Below, one piece after another: positions 6,980 through 15,718 of a stretch of DNA of 64,000 nt; the stretch's first letter is position 1, and each line of letters starts with the position of its first letter. Below the pieces are notes generated by a model. The model saw only the letters and a list, made by a program, of their open reading frames with translations, did no database searches and had not been told where the DNA came from. Both the position numbers and the translations under genes were made by a program. Where the stretch lies: the NCBI GenBank assembly GCA_029784825.1, contig JAFMAU010000007.1:1-64000 (forward strand). The letters are read 5' to 3'. Origin of the DNA: Nitrososphaerota archaeon (GTDB taxonomy: Archaea > Thermoproteota > Nitrososphaeria > Nitrososphaerales > UBA183).

Positions 6980-8026
6980 TTGAACCGGCCCCTCAGGGGA
7001 CTCCGCGTCTTGGAGCTGGGCACCTACGTCGCCGCGCCCGCGCTCGGAAGCTTCCTTGGCATGCTGGGCGCGAGGGTCACCAAGGTCGAACCTCCCGATG
7101 GCGACCCCACGAGGAAGCTGACCCCCTGGAGTTGGGTCAGCTACAACTGGAACAAGAGGCTTCTCACGCTCGACCTAAAGTCCGAGACTGGAAGGGAGGA
7201 GCTGGCACGGCTGCTGAGACGGACGGACATCCTGGTGGAGAGCCTCTCTCCGCGGGCCGTCGGGGAACTCGGGCTCGGGTTCGCCAAGGTCAGGGCGCTG
7301 AACAAGAAGATAATCTACTGCTCGATCAAAGGATTCGCGCGCGGCAGCTCTTCGGCCAACCGCGTCGGTTTCGACACGATAGCGCAAGCGGAAGGCGGCC
7401 TGATGCACGTAGCCCGGAGAGAAAGTGGTCGGCCGTCCAGGGTAGGGAACCCATGCGTGGACCTCTCTGCTGCATCCTTCGGCGCGATCGGGATTCTGTC
7501 GGCCCTCCTCTCAGGGCCGAGGAAAGCCGCGTTCATCGAGATCCCGCTCAAGGACGTGGTGGTCTACTGGAACGGCTACTGGCTGCCGTACATCGACGTC
7601 AAAGGAGGCGAGCCTTCGAACCTGGCGTCTTCGCACCCTGGCTTCGCTCCCTATGGTGTCTTTTCCACCCGTGACGGCTTCGTCTTCATCGGCGTCCTGG
7701 CCGATTCTCACTGGCAGAAGCTCGCCGCGAAGCTGCGCATATCGTCCGACCCATCCTACCAGACGATGCATCGGAGGATAGCCGCCCGGGAGGAAGTCGA
7801 CGCCCTCGTCCAGTCCGCGGTTGAGGGACTGAGCACCGAACGGCTGCTGGCCCTGCTCGGGGATGATGTTCCCTGCGCCAGAGTGGCCACCTTGATGGAC
7901 CTCCACGGCGACAGGGACCTCAGGCGGAGAGGGGTCATCAGGAGCGTCAGCGTCGGACGGAGGCGCTTCAGTGTGGCGGTACCGCCCTTCCCCAAGTCTG
8001 ACCGCCCGATGAAGGTCGAGCTCTGA
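6980..8026 (+). CDS. CaiB/BaiF family III CoA-transferase
   Basis: 348 residues with the family III signature: LRGLRVLELGTYVAAPALG, GARVTKVEPPDGDP, the strand LLTLDLKSETGREEL, and IIYCSIKGF...GFDTIAQAEGGLM. These enzymes move CoA between acids; the catalytic Asp lies in the conserved central region (about residue 165, CVDLSAASFG). TTG 6980 is the best start. Immediate neighbours are a Liv-type importer, a HpcH-type CoA lyase and a MaoC hydratase, which together suggest activation of an imported organic acid such as itaconate or mesaconate. At 348 residues it is a little shorter than many family members (about 400). Confidence 0.85.
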   Translation: MNRPLRGLRVLELGTYVAAPALGSFLGMLGARVTKVEPPDGDPTRKLTPWSWVSYNWNKRLLTLDLKSETGREELARLLRRTDILVESLSPRAVGELGLGFAKVRALNKKIIYCSIKGFARGSSSANRVGFDTIAQAEGGLMHVARRESGRPSRVGNPCVDLSAASFGAIGILSALLSGPRKAAFIEIPLKDVVVYWNGYWLPYIDVKGGEPSNLASSHPGFAPYGVFSTRDGFVFIGVLADSHWQKLAAKLRISSDPSYQTMHRRIAAREEVDALVQSAVEGLSTERLLALLGDDVPCARVATLMDLHGDRDLRRRGVIRSVSVGRRRFSVAVPPFPKSDRPMKVEL

Positions 8027-8104
8027 CCATGGTCTGCGCGGGAGCTGGTTCAGAGGCAGCACGGGGACCAACTTCTGCTCGCTTGCCTTCGGATTGGGGC
8101 AACG

Positions 8105-8112
8105 CCTATAAG
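8105..8112 (+). promoter_or_regulatory. TATA box of the liv operon
   Basis: CCTATAAG, about 25 nt before the ATG at 8133, fits a leaderless promoter for the substrate-binding protein gene. Confidence 0.55.
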
Positions 8113-8132
8113 TCCAGCCTAACCCAGCAGGC

Positions 8133-9473
8133 ATGTTGGGCTTCTCCAAGTCGCGGGCGAGAAGGGCCATAAGCCGGACGGCATCCATCGGTGTAGTCGT
8201 TATCCTCGTCGTCGTAGCGCTGGGAGGCGCGTATTACTTCACGCTCGGGCCGCCGACCACGTCTTCTACGACCAGCTCGACCACCAGCACCACCAGCTCG
8301 ACCACGACAACCACGCCCTACACTGGGCCAGCCACAATCAAGATCGGCATGACCATGCCCCTTTCGGGTTCGTTCGCAGCCGACGGAGTGATGAGCCTTG
8401 ACGGCCTGAAGATGTGGGCCCAGAACGTCAACGCATCGGGTGGAATCTACGTCTCCAGCCTCAACCACAGGCTGCCGGTTCAGTTGATCTACTACGACGA
8501 CACCTCTACCGCTTCAGTGGTCGCCACAGACTACCAGACACTGGTGACTCAGGGCGTCAACTTCATGATCGCCCCGTACTCGAGCCCCCTGACCCTAGCC
8601 GCCGCGCCCATTGCGGAGACTAATCACATCCTCCTGATCAGCCACGGCGGTGCCTCCGACTCGATCTGGGCGAAAGGCTACAAGTACGTCGTGGGCGTCC
8701 TCAGTCCTGCTTCCCAGTACATGGTACCAGTGCTCCAGATGCTGGCGAACCAGAACAGCTCGGCTCCGCTCAAGATTGCATTCTTCTTCGGGAATGACGC
8801 CTTCTCCATAGCTGTGAGGCAGGGAGCATCCGCCTTCATCAATTCGACCTCGGGCAAGTTCAGCGTGGTCTACAATCAACTGTACACCGAGTCCGCCACC
8901 GACTTTACAGCGCAGCTGACCGCACTCGCCGCGACCAACCCGGACGTCGTGCTGGGCGGTGCGCACTTCGTTGACGGGGAGACGATAATGAAGAACGTCC
9001 AGGCGCTCGGGCTGCACTTCAAGGCGATCTCCCTCCTGGTGGCCCCCGACGACCCGCACTTCCAGTCCGACCTGGGCACTCTGGCCAACAACGTTGCCGC
9101 GCCCTCTCAGTGGGAGGCAAACCTGGACTTCACCCACTTCTCGCCGTACTATGGGAACATCACCAGCTTGCAGTTCTTCAACCAGTTCAACTCCACGTTC
9201 AAGATGGCCCCGAACTACGAGGCCGCAGAGGCATACAACTCTGGCCTTGTGCTTGAGAGGGCCATCAGCGACAGCGGCTCCCTGAACTCGACATCGGTGA
9301 GGAACCAGCTCAGCAGCGAGAACATCTGGACCTTCTACGGCAATTTCCAGATAGGTCCGACCGGGATTCAGACGGGTCACACCATGGTGGTGATGCAGTG
9401 GCAGAACGGGGTCAAGCAGACTATCTGGCCCAGGGCGGTCGCCACGGCGCCCTTCGTGTATCCGATGCCTTGA
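8133..9473 (+). CDS. livK: Liv-type ABC transporter substrate-binding protein
   Basis: 446 residues: an N-terminal basic stretch and membrane anchor (about 18-38), a Thr/Ser-rich linker (about 43-62, probably glycosylated) typical of archaeal binding proteins, then a type I periplasmic-binding fold. It opens with IKIGMTMPLSGSFAADG and includes LIYYDDTSTASVVATDY. It captures solute outside the cell for the LivHMGF permease that follows. The specificity is not readable. The family is named for branched-chain amino acids, but neighbours here favour an organic acid. Confidence 0.9.
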   Translation: MLGFSKSRARRAISRTASIGVVVILVVVALGGAYYFTLGPPTTSSTTSSTTSTTSSTTTTTPYTGPATIKIGMTMPLSGSFAADGVMSLDGLKMWAQNVNASGGIYVSSLNHRLPVQLIYYDDTSTASVVATDYQTLVTQGVNFMIAPYSSPLTLAAAPIAETNHILLISHGGASDSIWAKGYKYVVGVLSPASQYMVPVLQMLANQNSSAPLKIAFFFGNDAFSIAVRQGASAFINSTSGKFSVVYNQLYTESATDFTAQLTALAATNPDVVLGGAHFVDGETIMKNVQALGLHFKAISLLVAPDDPHFQSDLGTLANNVAAPSQWEANLDFTHFSPYYGNITSLQFFNQFNSTFKMAPNYEAAEAYNSGLVLERAISDSGSLNSTSVRNQLSSENIWTFYGNFQIGPTGIQTGHTMVVMQWQNGVKQTIWPRAVATAPFVYPMP

Positions 9474-9522
9474 GGCCCGAAGAAGCCTTTAATCGCAATC
9501 CACAGTAGCTGACTTCGCAGGC

Positions 9523-10380
9523 TTGATACTTGCCGAACTGGTAGTTCTCGGCCTGGCATACGGGCTCCTCTTCGGGGTCCTCGCGCTTGGGCTCACTCTC
9601 GTCTGGGGGGTGATGAAGGTCGTCAACGTCGCCCACGGCGACTTCGTCATCCTGGGCGCCTACTCGAGCTACTGGCTCTTTGTCCTGGGAGGCGTCCACC
9701 CCATCCTCTCGCTCATATTCACCATTCCATTCGGCTTCGGGCTCGGCGTGGTGGTCTACCTGGGGCTGGTGAGGCGCGTCACTCATGCTCCAGAGCTCAT
9801 GTCGCTTTTCCTGACTTTTGGGCTCTCGACGCTCATCAGCAGCCTCCTGCTCTATCTCTATTCCGCAAACCAGCGCGGCATCAATGTCACGTTCCCGGCC
9901 CTCACCGGCCTTGGCCTGGTGCTCCCAGGCAACGTGGCGATAGCCGCAGTTTACGCCATAATGGTGGCTGCGTTCATGCGCGTCTTTCTCACGAGGACCT
10001 TCTGGGGGAAGGCGATCAGGGCGGTCACCGAAGACAGCGCTTCCGCGCTGTTGATGGGCATCAACCCCGAGATAGTCAGCATGCTGTCCTTCGGCATAGG
10101 GGTGGCAGTGGCGTCGTCGGTGGGCTCGATGGTGATGCTCCTGCAGGCCGTGACGCCGGTCGGGGGCGGCGACTTCACCCTGCTCTCGTTCGTGATAGTT
10201 GTGCTCGGGGGGCTAGGGAGTCCCTTCGGCGCCCTCCTCGGCGGCGTGGTGATAGGCGTAGTCAACAATGTCGCCTCCCTCTTCGTCCCCGCTTCGGCTA
10301 CGCCCGCGATAGGGTTCGTCATCCTGGTCATAGTACTGATTGTGAGGCCCTCGGGCATAATGGGAGCCAGGACAGAGTGA
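9523..10380 (+). CDS. livH: Liv-type ABC permease, subunit 1
   Basis: 285 residues, about eight membrane helices, with the LivH pattern LALGLTLVWGVMKVVNVAHGDFVILGAY near the N-terminus and the cytoplasmic loop VTEDSASALLMGINPEIVSM that docks on the ATPases. TTG 9523 is probably leaderless behind a CTTTAAT box at about 9486. Its stop overlaps the start of livM (GTGA), showing coupled translation. Confidence 0.9.
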   Translation: MILAELVVLGLAYGLLFGVLALGLTLVWGVMKVVNVAHGDFVILGAYSSYWLFVLGGVHPILSLIFTIPFGFGLGVVVYLGLVRRVTHAPELMSLFLTFGLSTLISSLLLYLYSANQRGINVTFPALTGLGLVLPGNVAIAAVYAIMVAAFMRVFLTRTFWGKAIRAVTEDSASALLMGINPEIVSMLSFGIGVAVASSVGSMVMLLQAVTPVGGGDFTLLSFVIVVLGGLGSPFGALLGGVVIGVVNNVASLFVPASATPAIGFVILVIVLIVRPSGIMGARTE

Positions 10381-11327
10381 CGCAGACCGGGGAGAGCCGG
10401 CCCGCGGTCAAGAGGTCCGTGGAGTTGGGCGTGATTGCACTCCTCCTGTTGGTGCTCGCCTTGGCGCCCACGTTCTTCGCGAGGCTCTCCGTCCTCTTCT
10501 TCATCCTCAACTGGGTGGTCCTGTCCGAGAGCTTCAACATATTCACCGGCCTCACAGGGTACGTCAACTTCGGACACGTCGTCTTCTACGGTGTCGGAGG
10601 CTACGTCAGCACTCTGCTGATGGTCCACTCGGGTGCCTCCCCATACCTTGCCGTGCTCAGCGGCGGGCTCGCGTCCGGGCTGCTCGCCTTCGGCATCAGC
10701 ATTCCCACCACCAAGCTGAGGGGCGCCTACTTCGCGATAGCGACGCTGAGCATCAACGAGGCCTTCTTCGTGACCTTCGACACCTGGGGCGCCGTGGGTT
10801 CCGCGGTGGGCTTCACTCTTCCCATCTCCTACTACGAGCCGCTCGCCCAGTATTATACGATGGTCGTTGTTGCGGTCGCCTGCGTCGCGGCCATGTACTC
10901 GATCTCCAGGTCGAGGTTCGGCGTGGCCCTGAAGGCCATCAAGCAGCAGGAGTCCACGGCCAACTCGATCGGGATTAACGCAGCCTACTACAAGACGCTC
11001 ACGCTCGTAGTCAGTGGCTTCTTCGCGGGGCTTGCCGGAGCGCTGGCCATCTGGCAGATAACTTTCATCGACCCGCCCTCCGCCTTCAACGTGGAGATAA
11101 CGGTCACATCGATCTCGATGGCAATGCTCGGAGGCCTCGGGACCGTGGCGGGTCCGGTCATAGGAGGGGCCCTGCTGTACGAACTCACAGATTTCCTGGG
11201 ACTCAGCTACCCATACATCCACCTGATGGTGCTCGGAGTTATCATGATCGCCGTGGTCCTGGTGGTCCCCGATGGCCTCCTCGGTGGAGGAAAGAGGCTC
11301 ATGGGCAGGTTAAGGAGTGGGCGGTAG
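10377..11327 (+). CDS. livM: Liv-type ABC permease, subunit 2
   Basis: 316 residues with about ten membrane helices. LivM features: NWVVLSESFNIFTGLTGYVNFGHVVFYGVGGY and the coupling loop LKAIKQQESTANSIGINAAYYK. Starts at GTG 10377 overlapping the livH stop and ends directly before livG. Forms the channel with LivH. Confidence 0.9.
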   Translation: MTQTGESRPAVKRSVELGVIALLLLVLALAPTFFARLSVLFFILNWVVLSESFNIFTGLTGYVNFGHVVFYGVGGYVSTLLMVHSGASPYLAVLSGGLASGLLAFGISIPTTKLRGAYFAIATLSINEAFFVTFDTWGAVGSAVGFTLPISYYEPLAQYYTMVVVAVACVAAMYSISRSRFGVALKAIKQQESTANSIGINAAYYKTLTLVVSGFFAGLAGALAIWQITFIDPPSAFNVEITVTSISMAMLGGLGTVAGPVIGGALLYELTDFLGLSYPYIHLMVLGVIMIAVVLVVPDGLLGGGKRLMGRLRSGR

Positions 11328-12056
11328 ATGACTGAGCTTCTCAGGTTGAAGGATATCTCCAAGCATTTCGCAGGGCTGGAGGTGCTGAAGGACGTGTCGT
11401 TCGGAGTCAGCGAGGGAGAGGTCCTCGGCCTCATCGGTCCCAACGGTGCAGGCAAGACGACGCTCTTCAACATAGTCTCCGGCTCTCTCAGGCCGAGCCG
11501 AGGGTCTGTGGTCTTCGAGGGGCGGGAGACGACACGGCTTCCGGCTCACAGGCTGGCCAGGCTCGGCATAGCGAGGACATTCCAGATACCGCAGCCCTTC
11601 GAGCAGATGACTGTCGGCGAGAACATCAGGGCCAGTTCCCTCTTCAGCGGCCGCTCCGGCCGGGGTAGGTTGCCCGCCGACAGCCTCGAACTCTGCGACA
11701 TGGTGGGTCTCCACGACAAAGCGAACCAGAGGGCGGGCTCCCTGTCGTCGTCAGAGAAGAAGCGGCTGGAGGTGGCGCGAGCGCTCGGCACATCGCCGAG
11801 GCTTCTGCTCCTCGACGAGTTCGCTGCTGGACTGACCGTGACTGAAGCTGCATGGGCCTCGGAGATGGTCAAGAGGCTCTCGCGCGAGTTCGGGGTCGCC
11901 GTTGTGTGGACCGAACACGTCATGAGGGTGCTCATGCGGTCGGTCGACAGGGTGCTCGTTCTTCAGCAGGGGAGCGTGATAGCCAGGGGGAGCCCGGAAG
12001 AGGTCGTGAAGGACGAGAGGGTCCTGGCCGCGTATTTCGGGGGAAAGGCTTCGTGA
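11328..12056 (+). CDS. livG: Liv-type ABC ATPase 1
   Basis: 242 residues. Walker A GPNGAGKTT, Q-loop region FQIPQPFEQMTV and Walker B LLLLDEFAAGLT (the usual Pro after the Glu is Phe). The signature reads LSSSEKKRLE in place of LSGGE/Q, an unusual change in a motif that contacts ATP across the dimer. Supplies energy to LivHM with LivF. Starts immediately after livM; the stop overlaps livF. Confidence 0.9.
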   Translation: MTELLRLKDISKHFAGLEVLKDVSFGVSEGEVLGLIGPNGAGKTTLFNIVSGSLRPSRGSVVFEGRETTRLPAHRLARLGIARTFQIPQPFEQMTVGENIRASSLFSGRSGRGRLPADSLELCDMVGLHDKANQRAGSLSSSEKKRLEVARALGTSPRLLLLDEFAAGLTVTEAAWASEMVKRLSREFGVAVVWTEHVMRVLMRSVDRVLVLQQGSVIARGSPEEVVKDERVLAAYFGGKAS

Positions 12057-12772
12057 AGCCTGACAGTCTGCTGCAGGTTTCAGGGCTCTCGGCCGCGTAT
12101 GGCGCAACCCAGGTTCTCTGGGATGTCAGCTTCCACGTGAACAGAGGCGAGCTGGTCGCGCTCCTCGGTTCGAACGGCGCTGGAAAGACCACGTGCCTCC
12201 GCTGCGTCGAAGGAGTGCTCAAGCCCGAGGGCGGGAGCGTTTCCTTCGATTCCCAGGAGATTACCGGCCTTCACGCCAACAAGGTCGCTGCGCTGGGACT
12301 AACCCTGGTGCCCGAGGGGAGGGGGCTCTTCAGGGGTATGACAGTCGACGAGAACCTGCAGCTCGGGGCTTACACAGCGCGGGCACGGAGCCGCAGAGGT
12401 GAGAACGCCGAGTCGGTCTACGGGCTCTTTCCTGTCTTGAAAGAGAGGAGGAAGCAGAGGGCCGGTTCCCTAAGCGGAGGAGAGCAGCAGATGCTCGCGA
12501 TAGGGAGGGGACTGATGGCCGAGCCGGAACTGGTGATGTTGGACGAGCCTTCTCTGGGGTTGGCGCCGATTATTGTCTCCCGACTCTTCAAGGTCCTGAG
12601 CGAGCTGAAGGCCAAAGGCTTGACGATCCTGCTGGTTGAGCAGAGCGTGGAGGGGACGCTCGCGATCGCGGACAGGGCCTACCTTCTGGATAACGGGAGG
12701 ATAGGCTTCGAAGGTGACCCAGCCCAGTTCAGGGCCAACAAGTCGCTGCAGGAGGCTTACCTGGGCCTATAG
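12053..12772 (+). CDS. livF: Liv-type ABC ATPase 2
   Basis: 239 residues from GTG 12053, overlapping the livG stop (GTGA). Walker A GSNGAGKTT, intact signature LSGGEQQMLAIGRGL and Walker B VMLDEPSLGLAP, followed by LVEQSVEGTLAIADRAYLL, all standard LivF. It pairs with LivG, whose signature is degenerate. The longer frame from 11852 reads out-of-frame livG codons. Its 3' end overlaps the convergent lyase gene by 6 bp. Confidence 0.92.
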   Translation: MKPDSLLQVSGLSAAYGATQVLWDVSFHVNRGELVALLGSNGAGKTTCLRCVEGVLKPEGGSVSFDSQEITGLHANKVAALGLTLVPEGRGLFRGMTVDENLQLGAYTARARSRRGENAESVYGLFPVLKERRKQRAGSLSGGEQQMLAIGRGLMAEPELVMLDEPSLGLAPIIVSRLFKVLSELKAKGLTILLVEQSVEGTLAIADRAYLLDNGRIGFEGDPAQFRANKSLQEAYLGL

Positions 12773-13591
12773 TCCGCCGCGATCCTTGGAGCTCTCGAGG
12801 ATTCGTCGCGCGATGCGGCCGTGCACTGCGTCCACCAGCTTTCCGTCGACCCTCACCGCTCCTCTGGCGCCCGAGGATGCCTTGGCCAGCTCGTCCACCA
12901 CCTTCCTGGCCCACTCCAGCTGCGCTCTGGTCGGCGAGAAGACTTGGTTCGCTATCCCCACCTGGGAGGGATGGACGACCTGCTTGCCTACGAACCCGAG
13001 CCCGCGTGCGGCCGCCGCTTCCCTCCTGAACCCGCGCTTGTCTTCCAAGTCGAAGAAGACGCTGTCTATGGCATCCAGCCCGAAAGCAGCCGCCGCCGCG
13101 GCGATGAGCGTCTTCACGACAAGGCTGCCTTGGTAGGAACCCACCGAACCGCCTACGGACGCCGCGAAGTCTGCCGCTCCAAAGGTCACCGCCACCGCCC
13201 TCGCTGACGAAGCGACGGCCCCGAGGTTCACGAGACCCGAAGCTGTCTCTACTATCGGGATGAGCGCCTTCCTCGTCCTCGCCGCAATGGCTGAACAGTC
13301 GCCATCTGCCTTTGGAATCACTATGGTCTGAACCCGCCCGCATCTTGCTGCAGCTTCTATGTCCTTGGAGAAGTCCCTCGACCCCCTCGGGTTGGTCCTG
13401 ACGCAGAGCTCCCGCCTTCCCCAATCCAGCTCCCGTGACAGTCTGATGACCAGCTCGCGGGCCTGGCCTTTCTGGTCCTCGGGGACCGCGTCTTCCAAGT
13501 CGAGAATCACGGAGTCGGCTTCCAGCATCGAAGCCTTCGTGGCCATCCGCTCGTTGTTCCCCGGGACGTAGAGCTGGCTTCTCCTCAGCAC
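12767..13591 (-). CDS. HpcH/HpaI (CitE-like) CoA-ester lyase
   Basis: 274 residues of the citrate lyase beta / malyl-CoA / citramalyl-CoA lyase family: LYVPGNNERMATKA, ADSVILDLEDAVPEDQK (metal-binding Glu/Asp), ALIPIVETASGLVNL, VTFGAADFAASVG and GFVGKQVVHPSQV. These Mg-dependent barrels cleave or form 3-hydroxyacyl-CoA esters. Next to a MaoC hydratase and a CaiB CoA-transferase, citramalyl-CoA lyase (to acetyl-CoA and pyruvate) is a reasonable reading, but malyl-CoA or citryl-CoA lyase cannot be excluded. It diverges from the MaoC gene. Confidence 0.87.
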   Translation of the reverse strand: MLRRSQLYVPGNNERMATKASMLEADSVILDLEDAVPEDQKGQARELVIRLSRELDWGRRELCVRTNPRGSRDFSKDIEAAARCGRVQTIVIPKADGDCSAIAARTRKALIPIVETASGLVNLGAVASSARAVAVTFGAADFAASVGGSVGSYQGSLVVKTLIAAAAAAFGLDAIDSVFFDLEDKRGFRREAAAARGLGFVGKQVVHPSQVGIANQVFSPTRAQLEWARKVVDELAKASSGARGAVRVDGKLVDAVHGRIARRILESSKDRGGL

Positions 13592-13664
13592 ACTCGTTCC
13601 GAGCCCAGGATTCAGTTTAAGCCTTGCGACAAACCGTTAATACAGCTGGGGCGGGAAAGCGGCC

Positions 13665-14195
13665 GTGGCCGAAAGGGGGCTCTTCTTCGAGGACTTTCGG
13701 AAGGGCGTCCGGTTGAAGGGAAAGGTCGGGAGGACCGTAACTGACTCGGACAACATCTGGTTCACCCTGCTGACCAACAACGCGAACCAGATCCACTTCA
13801 ACGCTGACTACGCCAGACGAGAGTTTCCTGGCGAGCCGTTTCGCGGCAGGATGGTCGTCAACGGATTCCTGACGCTTGCGACTGTGGCAGGCATACTCGT
13901 CGACCAGACCAGCGCCAGCGGCTTCATGCTGGGCCTTCGCGACGTGAAGTTCCTCCACCCCGTGTTCGCCGGAGACACCATCTACGCAGAGTGCGAGGTG
14001 GTCGCCGCCAGGGTTTCTGCCAGCATTCCCGACAGCGGGATCGTCACCCTTCGGACCTGGGGGACCAACCAGCGTGGCGAGAAGGTGCTGGAGTTCCTGA
14101 GAGACTTCATGGCGAAGAGGAGAAGGCAGCAGGCGTCGGGAAGGCCGAAGAGGAAGCAGGCTAGGACGGCTTCTTCTGATGCTTCCACATCGTAG
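13665..14195 (+). CDS. MaoC-like hotdog acyl-CoA hydratase
   Basis: 176 residues, single hotdog domain with the hydratase-2 motif NQIHFNADYARREFPGEPF (catalytic Asp/His pair) and GRMVVNGFLTLATVAG. It is similar to mesaconyl-CoA and itaconyl-CoA hydratases. The last about 30 residues are basic and Ser/Thr-rich and overlap the 3' end of convergent cbf5 by 35 bp. GTG 13665 is the start. Inferred role: hydrate an unsaturated dicarboxyl-CoA made by the CoA-transferase before cleavage by the lyase. Confidence 0.83.
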   Translation: MAERGLFFEDFRKGVRLKGKVGRTVTDSDNIWFTLLTNNANQIHFNADYARREFPGEPFRGRMVVNGFLTLATVAGILVDQTSASGFMLGLRDVKFLHPVFAGDTIYAECEVVAARVSASIPDSGIVTLRTWGTNQRGEKVLEFLRDFMAKRRRQQASGRPKRKQARTASSDASTS

Positions 14196-15144
14196 GATAG
14201 GTTCCTTTCTTCATCACGACCCTCTCCACCGTGGACGCCAGCCCCCTGCTCACCCGCTGAATCTCTTCCGCAGTCATCATCGCCTTTCCCAGGGCGACCA
14301 GCTCCCCCTTGGAGGACATGATGGCGAGCGTCTCTCCCTTCGAGATCCCGTCCGAAGCTGAGAGAATGCCAGGAACGGCCAACCTTGCCCCGTGGCAGAC
14401 CGCATCCACGGCGGAGTCCCGGACGACAAGCCTTCGGGTCGACCCGACGCACCGCTCCACCGGGCTGATGGCACGTCTCATGGCCGACTCGTCCGCTTCG
14501 CGAAGCTTGAAGACAGCGTCGTTCAGCTGATGGAGGGTCACCAGCCCGTCGGCCTCGTCGAGCGGACCCACCTTCGTCCTCCGGAGCTCGACCATGGTGG
14601 CCCCTACCCCAAGGACTTCGCCCATGTCGTAGATCAGCTTCCTCAGGTAGGTGCCTGACTGGCAGAGGCACCTCAACAGGTACAGGTTCCCCTGCGCCTC
14701 CGTGACCTCGAGTTCGTGGATCGTCCTGCTGCGCACATCGCGCTTCACAGCAGAGCGCTGGGGAGGTCTCTGGAATATCTCGCCCGTGAACTCGGAGACC
14801 ACCCTGTCCAGCTCCCTTCTCGGCACCGACGAATGGAGCCTCATCACTGCGCGGTACTCCTTCGGGAAGAGGAGCAGGAGGCTGAGCGCCTTGGTGGCAT
14901 CTCCCAGACCGATCGGAAGGACCCCCGACACCGGAGGGTCGAGGGTTCCGCTGTGCCCGGCCTTCTCCTTTCCGAGCAGCTTCCTGACCCAGGCGACGAC
15001 TTCGTGGCTGGTCGGCCCCCTCGGCTTGTCGAGAGGAATCAGTCCGTAGTCCATGAGGACCTCGATGGGCCTTTTGGACGGGTCCCAGCCGTGGCTCGGG
15101 TCCGACTCCTCCTCATCCAGGACCACGGTCCTCCGGGGCTGCAA
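14161..15144 (-). CDS. cbf5: H/ACA RNP pseudouridine synthase Cbf5
   Basis: 327 residues. TruB-type catalytic domain with LDKPRGPTSHEVVAWVR and GHSGTLDPPVSGVLP (catalytic Asp), then YLLRCLCQSGTYLRKL. A PUA domain occupies the last about 80 residues (DAVCHGARLAVPG...GETLAIMSSKGELVALG). Guided by H/ACA RNAs it modifies rRNA and can make Psi55 in tRNA. TTG 15144 lies one codon from the cmk stop. Last gene of the ribosomal/secretion cluster, in its usual archaeal place. Confidence 0.95.
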   Translation of the reverse strand: MQPRRTVVLDEEESDPSHGWDPSKRPIEVLMDYGLIPLDKPRGPTSHEVVAWVRKLLGKEKAGHSGTLDPPVSGVLPIGLGDATKALSLLLLFPKEYRAVMRLHSSVPRRELDRVVSEFTGEIFQRPPQRSAVKRDVRSRTIHELEVTEAQGNLYLLRCLCQSGTYLRKLIYDMGEVLGVGATMVELRRTKVGPLDEADGLVTLHQLNDAVFKLREADESAMRRAISPVERCVGSTRRLVVRDSAVDAVCHGARLAVPGILSASDGISKGETLAIMSSKGELVALGKAMMTAEEIQRVSRGLASTVERVVMKKGTYPTMWKHQKKPS

Positions 15145-15145
15145 C

Positions 15146-15697
15146 TCAGCCTCTTCTGTTCCTGACGTAGTGGAGGATTATTTCGGCGACCTTAGACTCG
15201 TCGATGGAGTCCGTGTCAATCACCAAGTCGAAGGGAGAAAGGTCCTTGCCGAACTCTATGGAGTAGATGCTCTTGTAGAGCTTGTGGTTCTCGACGTCCC
15301 TGACGGCCAGGACGCCCCTGCACCTCTCCTCGTCGGCGTGGTCGCGCTTCGCCATCCGCTTCGCCCTGCTGTCGACGCTCCCCGAGAGCCAGACCTTCAG
15401 GCCCTTCTTCGAGAGCCAGGGGACCGGATAGCTTGTTATCACCACGTCGCCGCTGGCGGCCTTCTTGATGAGCCGCTCGTCCACCAGCTTGTCGAAGCCG
15501 TGCGTCCGCTTCCTCTCGTCGAGGAACTTGTTCCCCTCGTCGGTGTCCCACCAATCCTCGCCTCCTGGCTTGTATCCCTCCTCGATGGCCATCTCCTTCA
15601 GCACGTCCCCCCCGCCCACCACCTTCAGGCCTAGGCCCTCGGCCACGATCTTGGAGACCGTCGTCTTTCCCACCGCTGGCATCCCGGAGACTATGAT
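15146..15697 (-). CDS. cmk: Cytidylate kinase, start codon anomalous
   Basis: Archaeal-type CMP kinase: P-loop GMPAVGKTT, LKVVGGGDVLKEMA, ERLIKKAASGDVVITSYPV, the lid RMAKRDHADEERCRGVLAVRDVENHKLY and FDLVIDTDSIDE. The first ATG (15682) would remove strand beta-1 and the first Gly of the P-loop. The frame stays open upstream (IIVSGM...) for 12 codons to the TAG (15719-15721) that ends the DUF106 gene, yet it has no ATG, GTG or TTG. Initiation at ATC (15697) or ATA (15694) would restore the fold; a sequencing error is the alternative. I show the ATC start. The position between DUF106 and cbf5 is conserved in archaea. Confidence 0.85.
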   Translation of the reverse strand: MIVSGMPAVGKTTVSKIVAEGLGLKVVGGGDVLKEMAIEEGYKPGGEDWWDTDEGNKFLDERKRTHGFDKLVDERLIKKAASGDVVITSYPVPWLSKKGLKVWLSGSVDSRAKRMAKRDHADEERCRGVLAVRDVENHKLYKSIYSIEFGKDLSPFDLVIDTDSIDESKVAEIILHYVRNRRG

Positions 15698-15718
15698 GGC
15701 GTCCGTGTGGCAACACCC

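Noticed and set aside
12767..12772. Frameshift or misassembly where livF and the lyase gene overlap
   Set aside because: Both genes are intact with full C-termini; a 6-bp convergent overlap is ordinary in compact archaeal genomes.
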